DNA of 64,000 bases from Golubevia sp. BC0850 (GCA_012976225.1 JAAVVG010000009.1:496001-560000); one strand, 5' to 3'; shown: positions 47,286 to 60,400, counted from the stretch's first letter. Numbers and translations are program-made. Notes: generated by a model from the sequence alone, not told the origin.

Positions 47286-49385
47286 ATGAACAATTGGATA
47301 TCTCAACAAACACTCGACACTTTCAGACTTCAAGTCTTCAGACCAAGGTTATCTCTTCTCGTTTTAATCTTACTCTTGACCCACAATTCTAATTCCAATT
47401 CCAATTCCTCAAATTCAACTTCAAATCCACCTGCTCCTTCAACTTTCTTATCTTTACCAACTCCTTCTTTACATCTTCTATTTCATCCAAATGTTCTACC
47501 AACTGTCTTCGCTTTGGCTGTCCTTCTAGCTATCAGATTAGCTTCAATGGTAATGGAGGACAACATCATGAACAGAGATCAAGAAGCATATGAAGGTGGT
47601 AGTCGGATCAGGAACAAACGAATGAAATCGCCAAATATATGGTCAATTCACTATAGGGAGATAGCGACTCTGTTGACTATGGGAGTTGGAGCCATAGCTG
47701 CTTGCTCTCCCATCTGCATGAGGGCTTTGAAGGTCTGGGCAATCACCTTGGATGAGGGAACCAAGAAAGGAAAGGAAGTGGGAGAGAGTTTGTTACCTTT
47801 GCAATGGATAGTGGTGATAGAGGTGAGTGCATAGTCTTAGAGAGGCAACGCTTCAGAAGAACGATCCCATGTCAGGAGATTAGATTAGATTGAGTGGGAG
47901 AGCACTTTCATCTTGTCAGGCTCGTGTTTCAGCTTTTTGAATCGGAGATACAATAATCGAATGGATATCACAAAAGACGGTCTTCTGTGAATGAATAGAT
48001 GATGTAGACTCTGAACTCTTCCAAACAATCTTGGCTAGCTACTTTCCGAGGGTCATATCTCTTTCTTTCTACTAATCTCTCTTTCTTTACGATCTCTTTC
48101 TTCAGCTCTCAACAACTCTTCTAGCTCTACTCTCACCCTTATGCAAGCTCTCCCCTTCCCTACCCTTCGTTCCCTCCACAATCGCAGTTCCGTCTCCATC
48201 TCACTCTCCTACCTTCATTGAACTGGTCAGATCACTGATCAGGAAGCTCGGATTGAAAAGTGACGGGTCTTTCGGCTCTGCAAGCATCGCTGGAAGAAGG
48301 AGGGGAAGAGATTTCGGGAGGGCTGGGAGAAGACATGGTGGAATGCCTGGAAGGATCGAAGAAGAGATCATTCCTGGAAATAACCCTTCTACTTCTGAGC
48401 AAGCATCAAATGACTCGCAACCAACTCGGGAAACCCAGGATCCAAGCCCGCCTTCAATGCCTTCCAATGAGCTAGCAAATCTACTTAGGATGCCCGCTAC
48501 AAGTCCTAGTACTGGTTCTCCTACTTCCGCTTCAACTGAGAATATGAACGAGGGTTCGTCATTTACTCAAACGGGACCTAGAAATGCTGAAACAAGACCA
48601 AAAGCTCCCAAGTTGAAGGGGGTCAAGGTGGAGATCGAAACGGTTTGGTTTTTGGAAGCCTTTCTGGCTCTGTGGAGTAGATTGGTTGGTTCGATCATCT
48701 ATGCGATAGTCACTGTAAGTATCGAAAGATAGGATTCAAGGAAAAGGTTGGAGGTGATCTCCTTTTAGAAATTGACTCTTTCCTACTTCAACTTCTTCAG
48801 CTCTCTCTACCAACCCTGTCTCCGACTTCTTTGCCTCCTCTGTTAAGTTTACTCAGTCTCCGATCTGAGTTAGGGAACTTGACCAAGGTTTGGAGTCTGG
48901 CTAGAAGTCGAATCGAATGCTTGGAGTTCGTCAAGCGGAGATGGGGAATCGACTCCGTAGGATCCAGATCTAACCTCAAGTCTAAGATCTCTTCTTCTTC
49001 TTCTTCTGGGGACGAGGATTCTCAAAGATGCCCAATCTGCTTCGAACCAGCCTTCTTATTCCAAAGCTTCTCTGAAGAGACCGGATCTTCAAGTTCTCTT
49101 CTCGATGGAGGATCTCTCTCAGCAGATGAGGCTGAAGTTTACCTTTCTTCAATTCCAAATCGAAGGATCAAGAAACAGAACCCAAACGTAGCAAGGCTAG
49201 ATTGTGGTCATCTACTTCATTCTAAATGTTTGGTAGATTGGTTAACTAAACAAGCTTTTTGTCCTACTTGTCATAACAAGCTTAAAGCTACTCCTCCAAG
49301 CACGACAACTACTACGAATCGAACTAGTGGACCTATCACGGTTAGAGAAGCTATGATAAGAGCTACTGGGAGCGACAACTTTTAA
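47286..49385 (+). CDS. Multi-span membrane RING-H2 protein, probable E3 ubiquitin ligase
   Basis: Exons: 47286-47822, 48106-48714 and 48801-49385, encoding 576 residues. Hydrophobic segments appear early (LSLLVLILLLT, LPTVFALAVLLAIRLASMV, IATLLTMGVGAIAACSPICM, LSTTLLALLSPLC) and again before the C-terminal third (FLEAFLALWSRLVGSIIYAI). The cytosolic tail carries a RING-H2 finger: CPIC, a long insert, then LDCGHLLHSKCLVDWLTKQAFCPTC. The layout recalls ER E3 ligases such as Hrd1 or gp78, but the long insert between the first and second metal ligand pairs and the lack of other domains prevent a firm family assignment. Between the membrane parts is a low-complexity Ser/Pro/Gly/Arg stretch (GRRRGRDFGRAGRRHGG). 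Confidence 0.75.
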
Positions 49386-50147
49386 CTTGTAGTAGACTTA
49401 ACTTTCAATCTTATTTTAATTCACCACTTTTCAATCTGTCAACTTTCGACCCTTTGCCAACGTCTCGGCTGCATCTAATGGAGTGAATCAACCTGCTCCT
49501 GTTTTCAGAAAGCGCATGTAAGACTTGTCCCTCCCCGGTTCAAAGTTCTCAGAAACGAAAGAAGTTCCAAGTCAATCCTCGCTTTGAGACCGCCACTTTA
49601 CTCAGCACTTTCAAGAGATTGGTTCACTAGTCCTTTCTGTCTTTGTCTCTGTACAAATCTCTTTTAAGACAGGACCCGTCCCTGAGAAGCCTTAAGTTTT
49701 CAAAGCTTTGCACTCCCGGTCCGATGTCAATTGACACTTAGAGCTCTGCCTCAAAACGGCAAAAATCGTCCCGTTGGATGAAATAGAAGGATGAAACGAA
49801 CCGAATGAGGAAAGTGGGAAGCATATACTCTTTTGGGTTCAATTCAACGCTGCACAGTTTGGTTCGTCCGCCTCACTATCTTCACCTTCTCACTCAAATA
49901 TCGTCCGAGAGAGATTGCTGGCTTAAAATAGCTTCTGCCTTCTGAGTCTCATGTAGTGTCTTGGATCTCCCTTTCATTCTTCTGGTGGCTATAAAAAGAT
50001 CACGATGATTGATTTCGCCCTTTCTTCTCCTCTCTCAGCAAACCTGATTCTTCAGCCCGTTTCCCTTACCTCTTCAACGTTTCTTTGGCTGGTCCAAATT
50101 TCTTTTAAATATCTCTGGTCTCGTCACAGTCTTCCTAAAGCACACCC
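49386..50147. other. Promoter region of the secreted peptide gene A
   Basis: About 760 bases with no gene. TATAAAAAG at 49990-49998 lies about 150 bp upstream of the ATG at 50148. Confidence 0.5.
49990..49998 (+). promoter_or_regulatory. TATA box of secreted peptide gene A
   Basis: TATAAAAAG, 158 bp before the start codon. The paralogue at 56.1 kb has a TATA element at nearly the same distance. Confidence 0.5.
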
Positions 50148-50674
50148 ATGCAACTGATCAAACTCGCTTCATTTGCGCTGGTCGCCACCTTGGCTTCTGG
50201 AGTTCCTATCCCTGGTTGCACTGTGAGTATTGTCTCTCCTCTTCTCTCATCTAGTCTCCTAGTCTGCTTGAACTCAAGGAATATTGTATTCCCACCCCCT
50301 CTATCAGGAGCAGGGCTCTCAAATCCAAATGGTAGCTCGCGGGGTTGGTTCTCAAGTCGTAGGAATCGACTATGACTACGTAAGTATTTGCTTTCGTTTT
50401 CCAGGTCAAGCTGCTTTTCCCCTTTAATTGAAGGTCTAATTCTCTCTGTCTCTTGTTTCCTTCTGTCACGACTCTGTTCTGACTCTCCGAATCTCCATCC
50501 CAGGTGAAGAAGCGCCAACCACAGACCGATTGGGGAAAAATCATCGAAGGTCCACCTCTTTTCGCCAAAGTCAATCCAAACGCCAAAGCTAGTGCAGCTA
50601 ATAGAGGAGCAAATGCATTGGTGAAAGGAGTGTTCAAAGTTGTTAATGGAGTTAAGAAGCTTTTCCGTTCTTAG
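50148..50674 (+). CDS. Small secreted peptide precursor A (Kex2-type)
   Basis: Exons: 50148-50222, 50308-50379 and 50504-50674, encoding 105 residues. The signal peptide is MQLIKLASFALVATLASG. A short pro-region (QIQMVARGVGSQVVGIDYDY) follows, then Lys-Lys-Arg at the start of exon 3, a Kex2-type cleavage site. The predicted mature peptide begins QPQTDWGKIIEGPPLFAK and has about 53 residues. Its C-terminal half is Lys/Ala/Val-rich and would make a cationic amphipathic helix (NALVKGVFKVVNGVKKLF). There is one Cys, in the pro-part. It is a clear paralogue of the gene at 55605-56113, with the same exon layout. I know no named family for it; a secreted signalling, antimicrobial or host-interaction peptide is possible but not shown. 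Confidence 0.8.
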
Positions 50675-51069
50675 ATTTCCAAGTGGGCAGAACGTTTGTC
50701 TGGTTTTTCCCTCTCTGCTCCGGTCGTGCTGCCTGCTGTAAGATTTGGAGAACTTATTGTTGACTTGTTATCATGGATGCTGGTCTCCTTCTCGAGCCGA
50801 CGGTTTGTCGATTTTTGCGTTTGCGATGATGCGTTTGCTTTGACGCCCTCTCGCAATCTTGTTAACGCCTCGCAGTTTCTTGTTCCCAAACAACACCCTT
50901 CAAGCAAAGTAGGAAGATTGAATTTGAATGACAAAGTCAGAGACTCAGCGTTCCATCTAGTTGCACACTCAATCTTCAAAAAGGGAGCAGAGCGTCTTCG
51001 GGTAGAGTCCCCTATCCTCTTCACCACCCCCTCATTACCTCTAACAGCCATCATCCTCTCCTTCAAGCT
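50675..51069. other. Spacer between peptide gene A and the RhoGAP gene
   Basis: 395 bases. An open frame on the + strand (from 50696) lacks an ATG start and ends at the RhoGAP start codon; taken as leader sequence. Confidence 0.4.
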
Positions 51070-54000
51070 ATGAAGATGAACGGAACGAATTCATTAACGT
51101 CATTATCATCACCAACTCAGCCTCGACCTCGAAAGAATGAATCAGTAACGACAACCTCAGCCTCAGCATCTATCACCACTTCCAATTCCAATCAATCCTT
51201 TCAATCTTCTTCTTCAAAGTTACTTCAAGTCGATGTCCCATCTTCTTCCTCTTCTCAACCCATAGCCTTGGGTGACATTTCAGCTGAAATGGCATCAGAA
51301 CTGATAGACACTCGACCAAATTCAAGCAATAGCAAAGAGAGCAGTAGCAATGAATCAGATGAATCCACCAGCATGCCTCATAGTTCAACAACTTTTACAG
51401 GTACAGGACTATCCCATTCAAGAGGTGCAGAAGTTCATCATCCAATCTTCAACAACCTGAGCCTAAGAAGTGTGAATGATTCAAGTTCACCACCTTCTTC
51501 TTCTGGAATTCATGATGTATTTCATACTCCAACTACTTTAACCCCCTCTAATTCTCAATCTATGCTAGCAACTGCAAACACTCCAAGGATTGGAACTCAT
51601 GGTCATATAATTCCACCTCCTAGATCTGAATCTACAATGACTGATCCAAGTGATTTAGATGACTTAAGTAGATCTTCGACTGACAGATCTTATTATCCAG
51701 ATGATCCTACTCATGAAGGTTTGGTTGGAAGTCGGGATGGAAATGTTGGGATGAAAGCAATGGATAGAGAGTTAAACAGTTTGACTTATGAGAATTTGAA
51801 CGCTTCTTTCAACAAAGGTACCGCTCCTAAATTGGGAGGTTTTGGAGTTAGGACTGAGGGAATGGGAGTGGGTGAGAAGGCTCAAAAACAACAACAGAAT
51901 GGTTTTGCATTCTCTGGGATGTTGAATGGGAAAGCTTCAAGTTCTTCTAATTCTACTAATAGCAGTAGTCACTCGAATTTGAGAACTCCTCCTAAACCAA
52001 AGAGGATAGCTGCTGCTTCTACTCCACCAGTTACTCCCAATCCAAATGAGTGGGCTTCCAATTTCTGGTGTGTCATTACTGATCCGATGGTGAGTAGCAG
52101 GAAAGGAAGCGAAATGAGCTGCATGAACTGAGAACTGTAGAGAAATAAGCATGGAGGGAGGGAGAAGAGGTGTTGCTCTCAGCTACCAACCCTTATCAGA
52201 AGGCAGAACTCTATAGGCATTTCTGTCTGACTCTCTTGTCCCCTCTCATTTCCAATCTTTAACAGAGTGGCCAATCCTTCTTCGCCAACCCAGAGACAGG
52301 AGAGTGTGCCTGGGAAGTCAAGGCTGGGACTTTCGTACTTCCTCCAAATCCAGAAGGACAATGGTGGGAGCTTCTAGACGAAGCTAGAAACCTTCCCTAC
52401 TTCTACCACACGACTACCAAGGTTTCGACATGGATTCGGCCCGAGGGCTTCGTTATTCCTCTTACAGCAATTCAAGAGTCTACTCTAGGAAGAAGGTTCT
52501 CAAAACTCGAATTCGGGAAGGACAGCTTATCAGCTCTGGCAGGTAGTGGAGGAGATGAAGAAGTTCTAGCCACGACGGATTCTGAGCTGGCCTCCTCGGT
52601 TCCACCTACGACTTCTAAACGTCTATCACAGCCGCCGGCTCCTTCTCATAGTCCGAGCATCGAACAGGTTTTAGCATTCGAGAACAAAGGAGCCGGAACT
52701 AACAGAGGACTCAAACATCAGACGATGGGAAGTCGAGATGATCTGATGGCTAGTGCTATGGCGGGTAGCAGGACGAGAGCTTTAGGTAGCTCGAGACTCA
52801 GTGGAGTAGCGAACGGAGCGCAATCAATTTCTCTCAGGAAGAATACTAGGATTCCGGTAGTACAGTTAGAGCCGCCTTCATCTTCACCTTCCAAATCCAA
52901 GGGCTCAGATTCAAAGGATAGGACAAGGAGTGCTTCATCAGAGCAAGGAACGAGACCTCATCCATCTAGAACCCAATCCTCAGGAAACGAACGACGAGGT
53001 CATGGAGGATTCCATAGCTCGTCAGATCCGTCTGGGGATCTAGCTTCTTCGGAGAAATCTTTGGATCTCTCCACTTTGAGCTCTTTCGAGATCTCAGCTC
53101 CTATCAGAAGAGAACGAGATCCAGCAAAGAGGAACGGTCCCATGTCTCTCCTCAGAACTCGGAAAGTCAGCACGACTAGCAAATCTCAAAAACAGAAGTC
53201 TTCAAGCTCAAGTTCAGAACCTGGTGTCACTAGGTTGTCAACAGGAGAGCATCGTGTTTTACCTTCTCCGTTAGCCGATGAAATTCGAAAAGTCAACTTC
53301 TCAACCTATGCTTCACGTCATTTCTCTCCACATCGATCTGCAATCCTCAGAAGAAAGACACCGACTCATAAGTTGAGTAGCTTTCAAAAGACTCCGATCT
53401 CTGCTCCTCTTTTACCTCTAGACAAAGAATTGCATAAGGATGCTGTCAAGATTTTCAAGGTGATTCTTCGGATCTGTGGAGATAGAGACACTCCAGTACA
53501 TGCAAGACTTCCTGCCTTCAAGGACGGTTTCGGAACTGTACCAGATAGGAATGGATCTTCGTCTCCGATTCCGAGTAGAGGACCTCCAAGTACTCCTCGA
53601 TCTCCTCCGACTAGGAAGAACAGCTCAGGTCTCGGAACTCCAGTTGGGGCTGGAATTCAGAGCTTTAGCACCCCAACGAAGAATGGAAGTCCATACAATC
53701 AGAATCAAGATGATTCTTTCTCTCAATCCCAATATCCACCGACCGTGCTGGAGGAGGAAAGGTGGCTTCTAGAAAGAGGAATTCTAGGAGGTCCGAAATT
53801 GAGAGACGAAATCTACGTTCAAGTTTTGAAGCAACTTTCTGAAAACCCTCGTTTGGAAAGCTCTTTCCGATGTTGGCAGTTGCTCTGTGTCTTGCTAGAC
53901 ACTTTCCCTCCTACTCTCACCTTTCATTCCTATCTGAGAGATTTTATCGAAGGTCATGCTCATCTTAATGAGCTATCTTTGGAGAAACTCACTCAGAAAG

Positions 54001-55104
54001 AAGAGGATGGGGATAGAGACGCCATCACTGCAATTGCTAGACATTGTGTTGGATCTCTCAGTAGAATTCAAAAGAGAGGAGCCAGAGGCAAAGCCCCTAG
54101 TTTGATGGAAATCGAATGCTCTTCTGAGAAAGCTTTCAATCCTACCGTCTTTGGTCATTCTTTGGAGGACGTGATGGAAGTTCAGGCTAAAGCTTATCCA
54201 GACGCTCAGGTGAGTTAATCCGCATTCGCGAGCCTCGTTGTTTTCCTTTGCTTATCTAGTTTCTGCCATCCTGACTTTTTGTTCTGTCCTCTCTTCGTTC
54301 GATTAGGTTCCGATCATCGCCACTTTCTTGACGGAAGCTCTTCTAGGGGTAGGAGCCGAACGAGAGGGCATCTTCAGAATCGCTGGAGACACCGATGCCA
54401 TTACTGAGCTCAAAGTCAGGATCGAACGTGGTCAATACACTCTTCAAGACCTTTCTGGTTTCGACGCTGAAACTGCAGATGCTGAGACCGATGTCGCAAT
54501 CTTGACAAGTCTGCTGAAGCTCTGGTTAAGGGAGCTCGAAGAGCCTCTAATTCCATCCGACATGTACCAAGACTGCCTCTCAGCCGCCAAAGAGAGCCCT
54601 GCAAAGGCTATCGCTTTGGTCCGAGAGTTGCCAACGATCAACAAGCGAGTGCTCCTCTTCATCATCTCCTTCCTTCAACTCTTCTGTCCTCCAGAGGTCG
54701 TCATCAAGACCAGAATGCCAGTTGACAACATCTCTTTAGTTTGGGCTCCAAACGTTCTTAGATGCGAGTCGGATGATCTGACCATCGCTTATCCTAACTC
54801 CAGATTGGAACAAGCTTTCGTCAAACAACTACTCCTCTATCTCGACTGCCAGACGCTAGACGAAGGCTATCGACCTCCTCACCATGTCGAGAAGAGTGGA
54901 CTCTTCGAAGCTGTCAAAGCCGAAAACGAAAAGAACAACAGCAAGAACGGTTCTTCAACTCCTTCTGGAAATGGAATTGCACCCTCGAAACCTTTACCTC
55001 ATCTCTACGGAAGAGCTTTAAGTCCTATTACCGATCAAGACTCGGAATCTGTCACTACTGATTCGACAGCTCCTGGAAGAGAATCGGTCGTAGGTTTCTT
55101 GTGA
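51070..55104 (+). CDS. WW-MyTH4-RhoGAP protein (ARHGAP39/Vilse-like)
   Basis: Exons: 51070-52089, 52266-54209 and 54307-55104, encoding 1253 residues. The first 320 residues are Ser/Thr-rich and disordered. Two WW-like domains follow, the first spanning intron 1 (FWCVITDPMSGQSFFANPET) and the second beginning WWELLDEARNLPYFY. After a long basic Ser-rich linker comes a MyTH4 domain (KDAVKIFKVILRICGD; RDEIYVQVLKQLSENP; CWQLLCVLLDTFPPT). The C-terminal RhoGAP domain has the arginine finger in EGIFRIAGD plus LKLWLRELEEPLIP and VDNISLVWAPNVLRC. It should speed GTP hydrolysis by a Rho-type GTPase in polarity or cytokinesis. The order WW-MyTH4-RhoGAP matches animal ARHGAP39 and its fungal relatives. 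Confidence 0.92.
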
Positions 55105-55604
55105 ATCCCCTGAAACGTCAATTCTCTTTCCTTCCATGTTCTTTTCAACGCCCCACCCCCTCTCCCTTCTTCTTTTCTTTGCCCTCCTTTCCTCCAATCA
55201 AGTCTCACGCACTCTTTCAAACTTCACGATCACTTTCTTTGGATGCCCTTCTGGTCTCTTCTAGTTATCTACGTCACACACTCAAAAGCCATCTGATCCT
55301 CACTTATTTCCTTCATCAACCCAATCTCTCCATCATTTATTTTCTCTTCGTCACTATCAGTAGAGTACACAACATTTCTAATTCTTGATAATCTCTGAGC
55401 AACGGCACCTCAGTCCAATGGGCTTCGAAAGAGCCGCCGACTTCGCCTCACCGGCTCAGCCTCTTGTCGCCTCAAAAATAGGACCAAAATCAAAATCAAA
55501 ATCATAAGAAGTGTAAATAGATAGCAAAAAGTTAGATGCGCGTTACAGAGAGAAAGGTTCACAGAAGCTCTTCCCCACCCTAAAAACTCGAGGATACAAC
55601 CTTT
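55105..55604. other. Convergent 3' region
   Basis: 500 bases between the RhoGAP stop and the stop of peptide gene B. Contains a short tandem run of CAAAAT units near 55484-55503. No gene. Confidence 0.5.
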
Positions 55605-56113
55605 TCACTTCGAAAACAGTTTTCCAATCTTGCTAACCCCTTTCAAAACCAGATTTGCTGCCTTGTTAGCGATACTAGCTTTGGCCTTTGGATTGGTTTT
55701 CGCATACAGAGGTGGACCTTGAACGATTTTCCCCCAGTCCGGTTGTTGAGGCTGGCGCTTCATCATCTGTGGGAGTTTAGAGAGTGGGAAGAGAATTGTA
55801 TCAGAAGGGGAAAGAAAGACAGATAAAATGAGATCTTTAAGGAAAAGGAAGAAAGTAACTTGACCTGGAAAACAACAGCAAATACTTACTAAGTCGTGGT
55901 CGATTCCTACGACTTGAGAACCCTCCACGCGAGCTTCCATTTGGATTTGTGATTCCTGACAGAGATTAGTGAGAAGTTCATCTTAACTTTCAGTATGTTT
56001 GAAAGCGCAAAGAGATGGGAAGAAATATTTGTACTCACGACAGAGGGGATGGGAGCTGCGCTTGCCAAAGCAGCAAGTAAAATGAAAGCTGGAGTGAGTT
56101 TAGTGAATTGCAT
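55605..56113 (-). CDS. Small secreted peptide precursor B (Kex2-type), paralogue of A
   Basis: Exons in coding order: 56113-56039, 55955-55890 and 55766-55605, encoding 100 residues. Exon 1 has exactly the same length (75 nt) as in gene A and encodes the signal peptide MQFTKLTPAFILLAALASAA. Exon 2 shares SQIQM and GSQVVGID with gene A. Exon 3 begins MMKRQPQQPDWGKIVQGPPL, so a Lys-Arg site again precedes a mature peptide starting Gln-Pro-Gln. The C terminus (NLVLKGVSKIGKLFSK) keeps the cationic, amphipathic pattern with different residues. No cysteines are present. Intron positions and phases are the same in both copies. The two genes face each other across the RhoGAP gene, consistent with an inverted duplication. 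Confidence 0.8.
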
Positions 56114-57433
56114 GTTTGTTTGGAAAGAGTTAGATTTGTTAAATTTGATTTTGAAGAAAGTAAGAAAGTTGGACCAGCCAATGAAAGAAAGAAGAAAAAT
56201 AAAGAGGAATCGAGAAAGTCAAGTTGCTGGAAGGTAAAGCAGAGACTCTAGGCAATGCTGTCCCTTATATAGAGCAAAAAGAGGAGCTTGTCCTTGTTGA
56301 AACAATTTTGAGTCAAAGGAGGGAGCTCTTCCGCGACCGCCCAGGCGCTTAAGGGATGAGACTGCGGACTGTCTTGAACCGATACCCCAAAAGTCGATAC
56401 TTTCTTGCATCTGTCCATTCTCAACTACCTGATGAGAACTTCACCAGTGGACGAAACAAGGTTGAAGTCATGCAAATGTTACAAAGAAATGTAGAGGATA
56501 TGTTAGGAACGGTAGAATCAAAAGTTCCAAGAGAGTCCGCGCATCGATCTCGATCCCTTTCATCTTCTCCTTCCAGTCATTGTTTGTACCAAGTCCTTCA
56601 AATCTTGTGCCTTTTGAATCTTTACGAATGAAGGAAGTTGGCGAGTCCTTGCTGCTGCTATGCGGATCCCAATGGCCCGGGAATGAGGTCAGAGTCCAAG
56701 CGCTGCCCAACAGTTAAAGGAACAAAAGAAAAAAAAAGAATGGATATTGTGAATGCAAGAAAAGTATGGGTTGGTAGAGAGAAGAAAAGTAAGATTTAAA
56801 TGATCGAGAGAAGGGGAAACGACGGTCGTGAGATATATAGTGGCAGAAAGTAGAGATGCCTTTTGTTTTCGTGTGGGAGAGGAGGTAGGGAAGGAGCAAG
56901 TTGTAATTTTTCGTTGAGGGTTTTTTGTGAGTTGCAGCGACGATGAACAGAAGAAAGCAGAGGACCACAAGGCAGCTATAGCGAAGAGAAGGGGAACGAG
57001 AGAGAGGCGCAGACAGAAAACGGGAGGAGAGCGATAAAGCCTGGCCTTGGTCTAATATTTACTGAAGTTGAGGCTGAAGAGTAGTCGAAGCGAGATGATC
57101 TTGAACCAGAGAGAGAGAGAGGCAGAAGGAAAGGAAGCAGAATGCAGAATGCAGAGTTCTGCGTTAACGATTGAAGAGTTCAAGTTGAAGATTCTTCTGT
57201 TTTGGAATTTTGTGTTTACGAGATTCTGATTAACGCGTCTTGATCGGAATAATTTAGCTTTTTAAAACTGTTCAGAAAGTTCTTGAGAAGAAACCTAAAT
57301 GGTGAAATGAGAATTAATAACTGAAATTTGAGAACTAGAAGAACTAGAAGAGAATCAATTGAACGTGTAGGCAATGGAAATCTGGAAGGACTATTTACTG
57401 TTGAAAGGTCATCCGAAATGACTGATTCTAGGC
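56114..57433. other. Intergenic region
   Basis: About 1.3 kb between peptide gene B and the cyclin gene, both minus. Contains the TATA element of gene B. Open frames on both strands lack family resemblance. AG-rich on the + strand, with no repeats or RNA genes recognised. Confidence 0.45.
56265..56271 (-). promoter_or_regulatory. TATA box of secreted peptide gene B
   Basis: TATATAA on the minus strand, about 152 bp upstream of the ATG at 56113. Confidence 0.5.
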
Positions 57434-60400
57434 TCAACTTCTCAATTCAGGAGCGAATCCAGCTCTGCCTCTCTCTAGAACGTCTCTGTAGCCTAAGTTT
57501 GCGAGGCTATGGAGCCTGTGTCCTAAGTTGAAGTTACCTTGCTCGTGAGAAGAGATTGGGGCACTTCTAGAAGGAGAGATGCCAGTAGACACCCTTGCGT
57601 GATAGGAGCGACTAGTCGGCATCCTGTAGTCTTGAGGAGCTGATTCCGCCTGCTTGAAAGAGAAGTCAGAGCTTGCACGGGCGCTACTGTAAGGTCGGTA
57701 AGGTCCAGCATCTTCTTCAAAGCTACAGGAGAAGAGAAGATAAAGGAAAGAGACAAGAGGGTTAGTGGAAGGCGCAACAACACAGCAAACGGTGATCGGC
57801 CTCCTTTCGACGACACTCACACATCGTTCTCGCTTTCGGCGGAACCAAAAGCGCTTGGAGGAGCCGAATGACAGTGTTGATGGCTGAGACTAGGTCTCTG
57901 AGACTGGTCGTCGAGCTGACCTCCAAACCTTTCCATGTTGTTGCTGGAACTCGAAACGGGAGAGACGACAGGGAAGCAAGGTTCTGAAAGGTCGAGAGGT
58001 GGCAGATGACCGAGATTTGCAAAAATCTCATCCAAAGCAGGCAGCAGACGCTTGGAGCATTGTTCGGCTGCGGTTAATTCCGAAGAAGATCTCCGCCTCT
58101 CATTTCCAGGACTCGAGAAAGATCCAGTACCAGTTGCAGCACGAACGTGAGTCTGAACTTGAGCTCTCCTAGCTTTCTGGTTGGCAGCTACCTTGGCTTC
58201 TTCTCTTTCCCTGACTCTCAAGATGAAAGCGCTCCAGACCTCGTCCGGAACTGTGATCTCGAAACCGCTTCGCTTGAGGAAGTAGCGTTCCATTCGATTG
58301 AGTTCGTCTAGAGGGATACCAGTGACCTCGTTCCAAGTCTTATTAAGGAAAGTGTTGTCATCGAGATGTTCTGAGAGAAGAGAAAGGGAGAGAAAAACGG
58401 GTCAGAGGAAGTCCTATCAGGGGATGTTCGAGTACTGGACTGCTCTCCGGCTACTCACTGTTAGAGATCATGACTCCCAATGTCAAAAGCTTGAAAGGAG
58501 CTGCAGATGGAGGCTGAGCCAACAGCTGAAGAGCCTCTTGGTCGACTGTACCGTCGGCGTTGGTGACTAGACTTGGAACTCTGACCACGAAGAGTAGAGC
58601 TAGAAGGAAAGCTGTTGGTGATAGTAGAGTTTGAGCCAATACTTGATGAACGAACCTTCTGAAAGCTGGCGAAGTATCAGCTGAAGGTGAAGGAGACGGG
58701 TGTTGATTTGGATCCGCTGAGGTTATAGGGCGGGGAGATCCAACCATTCCTAGAACACCGGAGCCGCTCAAGGATCCACTAGCATGAATACTAGAGCGAC
58801 GAGAAGAGTCGGCACTTCCAGCTCTCGAGATCCTTCTGGAAGAAGAAGGCGAAGACTGTTGAATTGATTGAGCTGCCAGAGGAGAGTGATCCGTCAACGA
58901 CCTCAAGCTGTGGTCATTTCTGCTCCACTTCCATTCCGGAGAGATGAGGTTCAAAACGGAATGGACACCAGATCTCATCTTTTCCACAGTAGCCGCGTTG
59001 ACGGCAGCTCTGGCGCTAGACTGGGATCTAGCTCTGAAAGGCTTCTGTGGTGAAGTCTCACGTTGTTGGATTCCAAAGAGACTTGCACGAGAGTCGTGTT
59101 GCGATGAGTACTTGGCTGGAGAGAAATCGTGCCCTCCAGTGACAGCAACACCATCTAGACCCAATCCACGAGCGTCTCCTAGAGTTCCAGATCCATTGCG
59201 TTCTGCTTCCAATTCGTCCTCTCTCATCGAGGGAGGCGTTCCTGGCTCCGAGCTGCTGGCGCTGCTGTTAGGAGAGCTGGAGTTACCAGCTCTGTTACCG
59301 TTGGATCTTTTCTGACGAGACTCATTCTGGTTGCCAGAGTTTCCAGCACCAAGAGCAAAGCGATGAAGAGCATTCGCTCCACCTGGCGAGGCGATGGAAG
59401 ACGGGTCCGAAGTTGAGCCCCACTCTCCGCTCTGGGAAAGAGAAGACGAATTCCAAGGAGACAGAGGTGCTTGAACCGAAGGACTGGAAGCAGCGGAGAA
59501 GCGTTGACTACTCTCAGATGGCGATCTCGTAGCAAGGGAAGATCGAAGCAAGCTTGGCTCCAAGAGAGCAGCACAAGCAGCCCAAGTGATCTCTGCTCCA
59601 AGACTAGCGATCGGCACGGCTGAACGATCCAGAGTATCAGGAGAAGGAGGAGCCGGACCTGAATCCGTTGGAGGAGCAGCTTGCTGGTTGGCTCCGCTGG
59701 GTGGAACAGAGGAGACCTCGGCTTGATGAGCGACGTCCGCTGGAGGCTGTTGAGTATGAGGTTGTTGCTGCACTGGATGATGGTAGTGTTGAGCCTCTCC
59801 GTTTTGGAATCCTCCTTGCCAAGTTGGTTGTTGAGGGGCAGCGGGTTGAGCGTGCCATTCCTGCTGCATCGCTGCTCCTTGCTCCGCTCCTACTTGACCA
59901 CGCCCTTCCCAGCCTTGATTCTGAGGGTAGAAGTTGTTTTGCTGGTGAATATTGTGATCCAGTTGATGTTGAGGTTGTTGAGGAGGTAGTTGATAGGCCC
60001 CAGCGACACCTTGGGGGTGATAAGCTTGAGCATGAGCGGCTTGAGCTTGTTGGTTGTTGTAGTCCCATTCGTAAGCTTGAGAAGCTGGCGGAGGTTGACT
60101 GTATGCGGGTTTAGGAGCATAAGCTTGCCTTGACTGTTGATCCCAAGCTTGAGGAGGAGCTTGCTGCTGAGCAGCGCTGCCGGGATAGACGTGGAGCTTC
60201 GAAAGCTGATGGTGGAGCATCAGCTGGTGTTCGAGCTGGGCGTGATGATGAGCTTGAGCTTGATATTGCTGCTGGTGGTGCTGTTGATGATTCTGCTGAC
60301 TGTAAGCTCCATAAGAGGTAGGTACTGGAGCAGCGATGTCACGGTTGTAACTTGCGTAGAGAGCTTGGTAGGGGTACAGAGCTTCCATCCTCGCAGCTCT

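Noticed and set aside
59668-60114. 148-codon + strand frame within the cyclin gene
   Set aside because: Antisense of the Gln-rich cyclin N terminus; no independent support.
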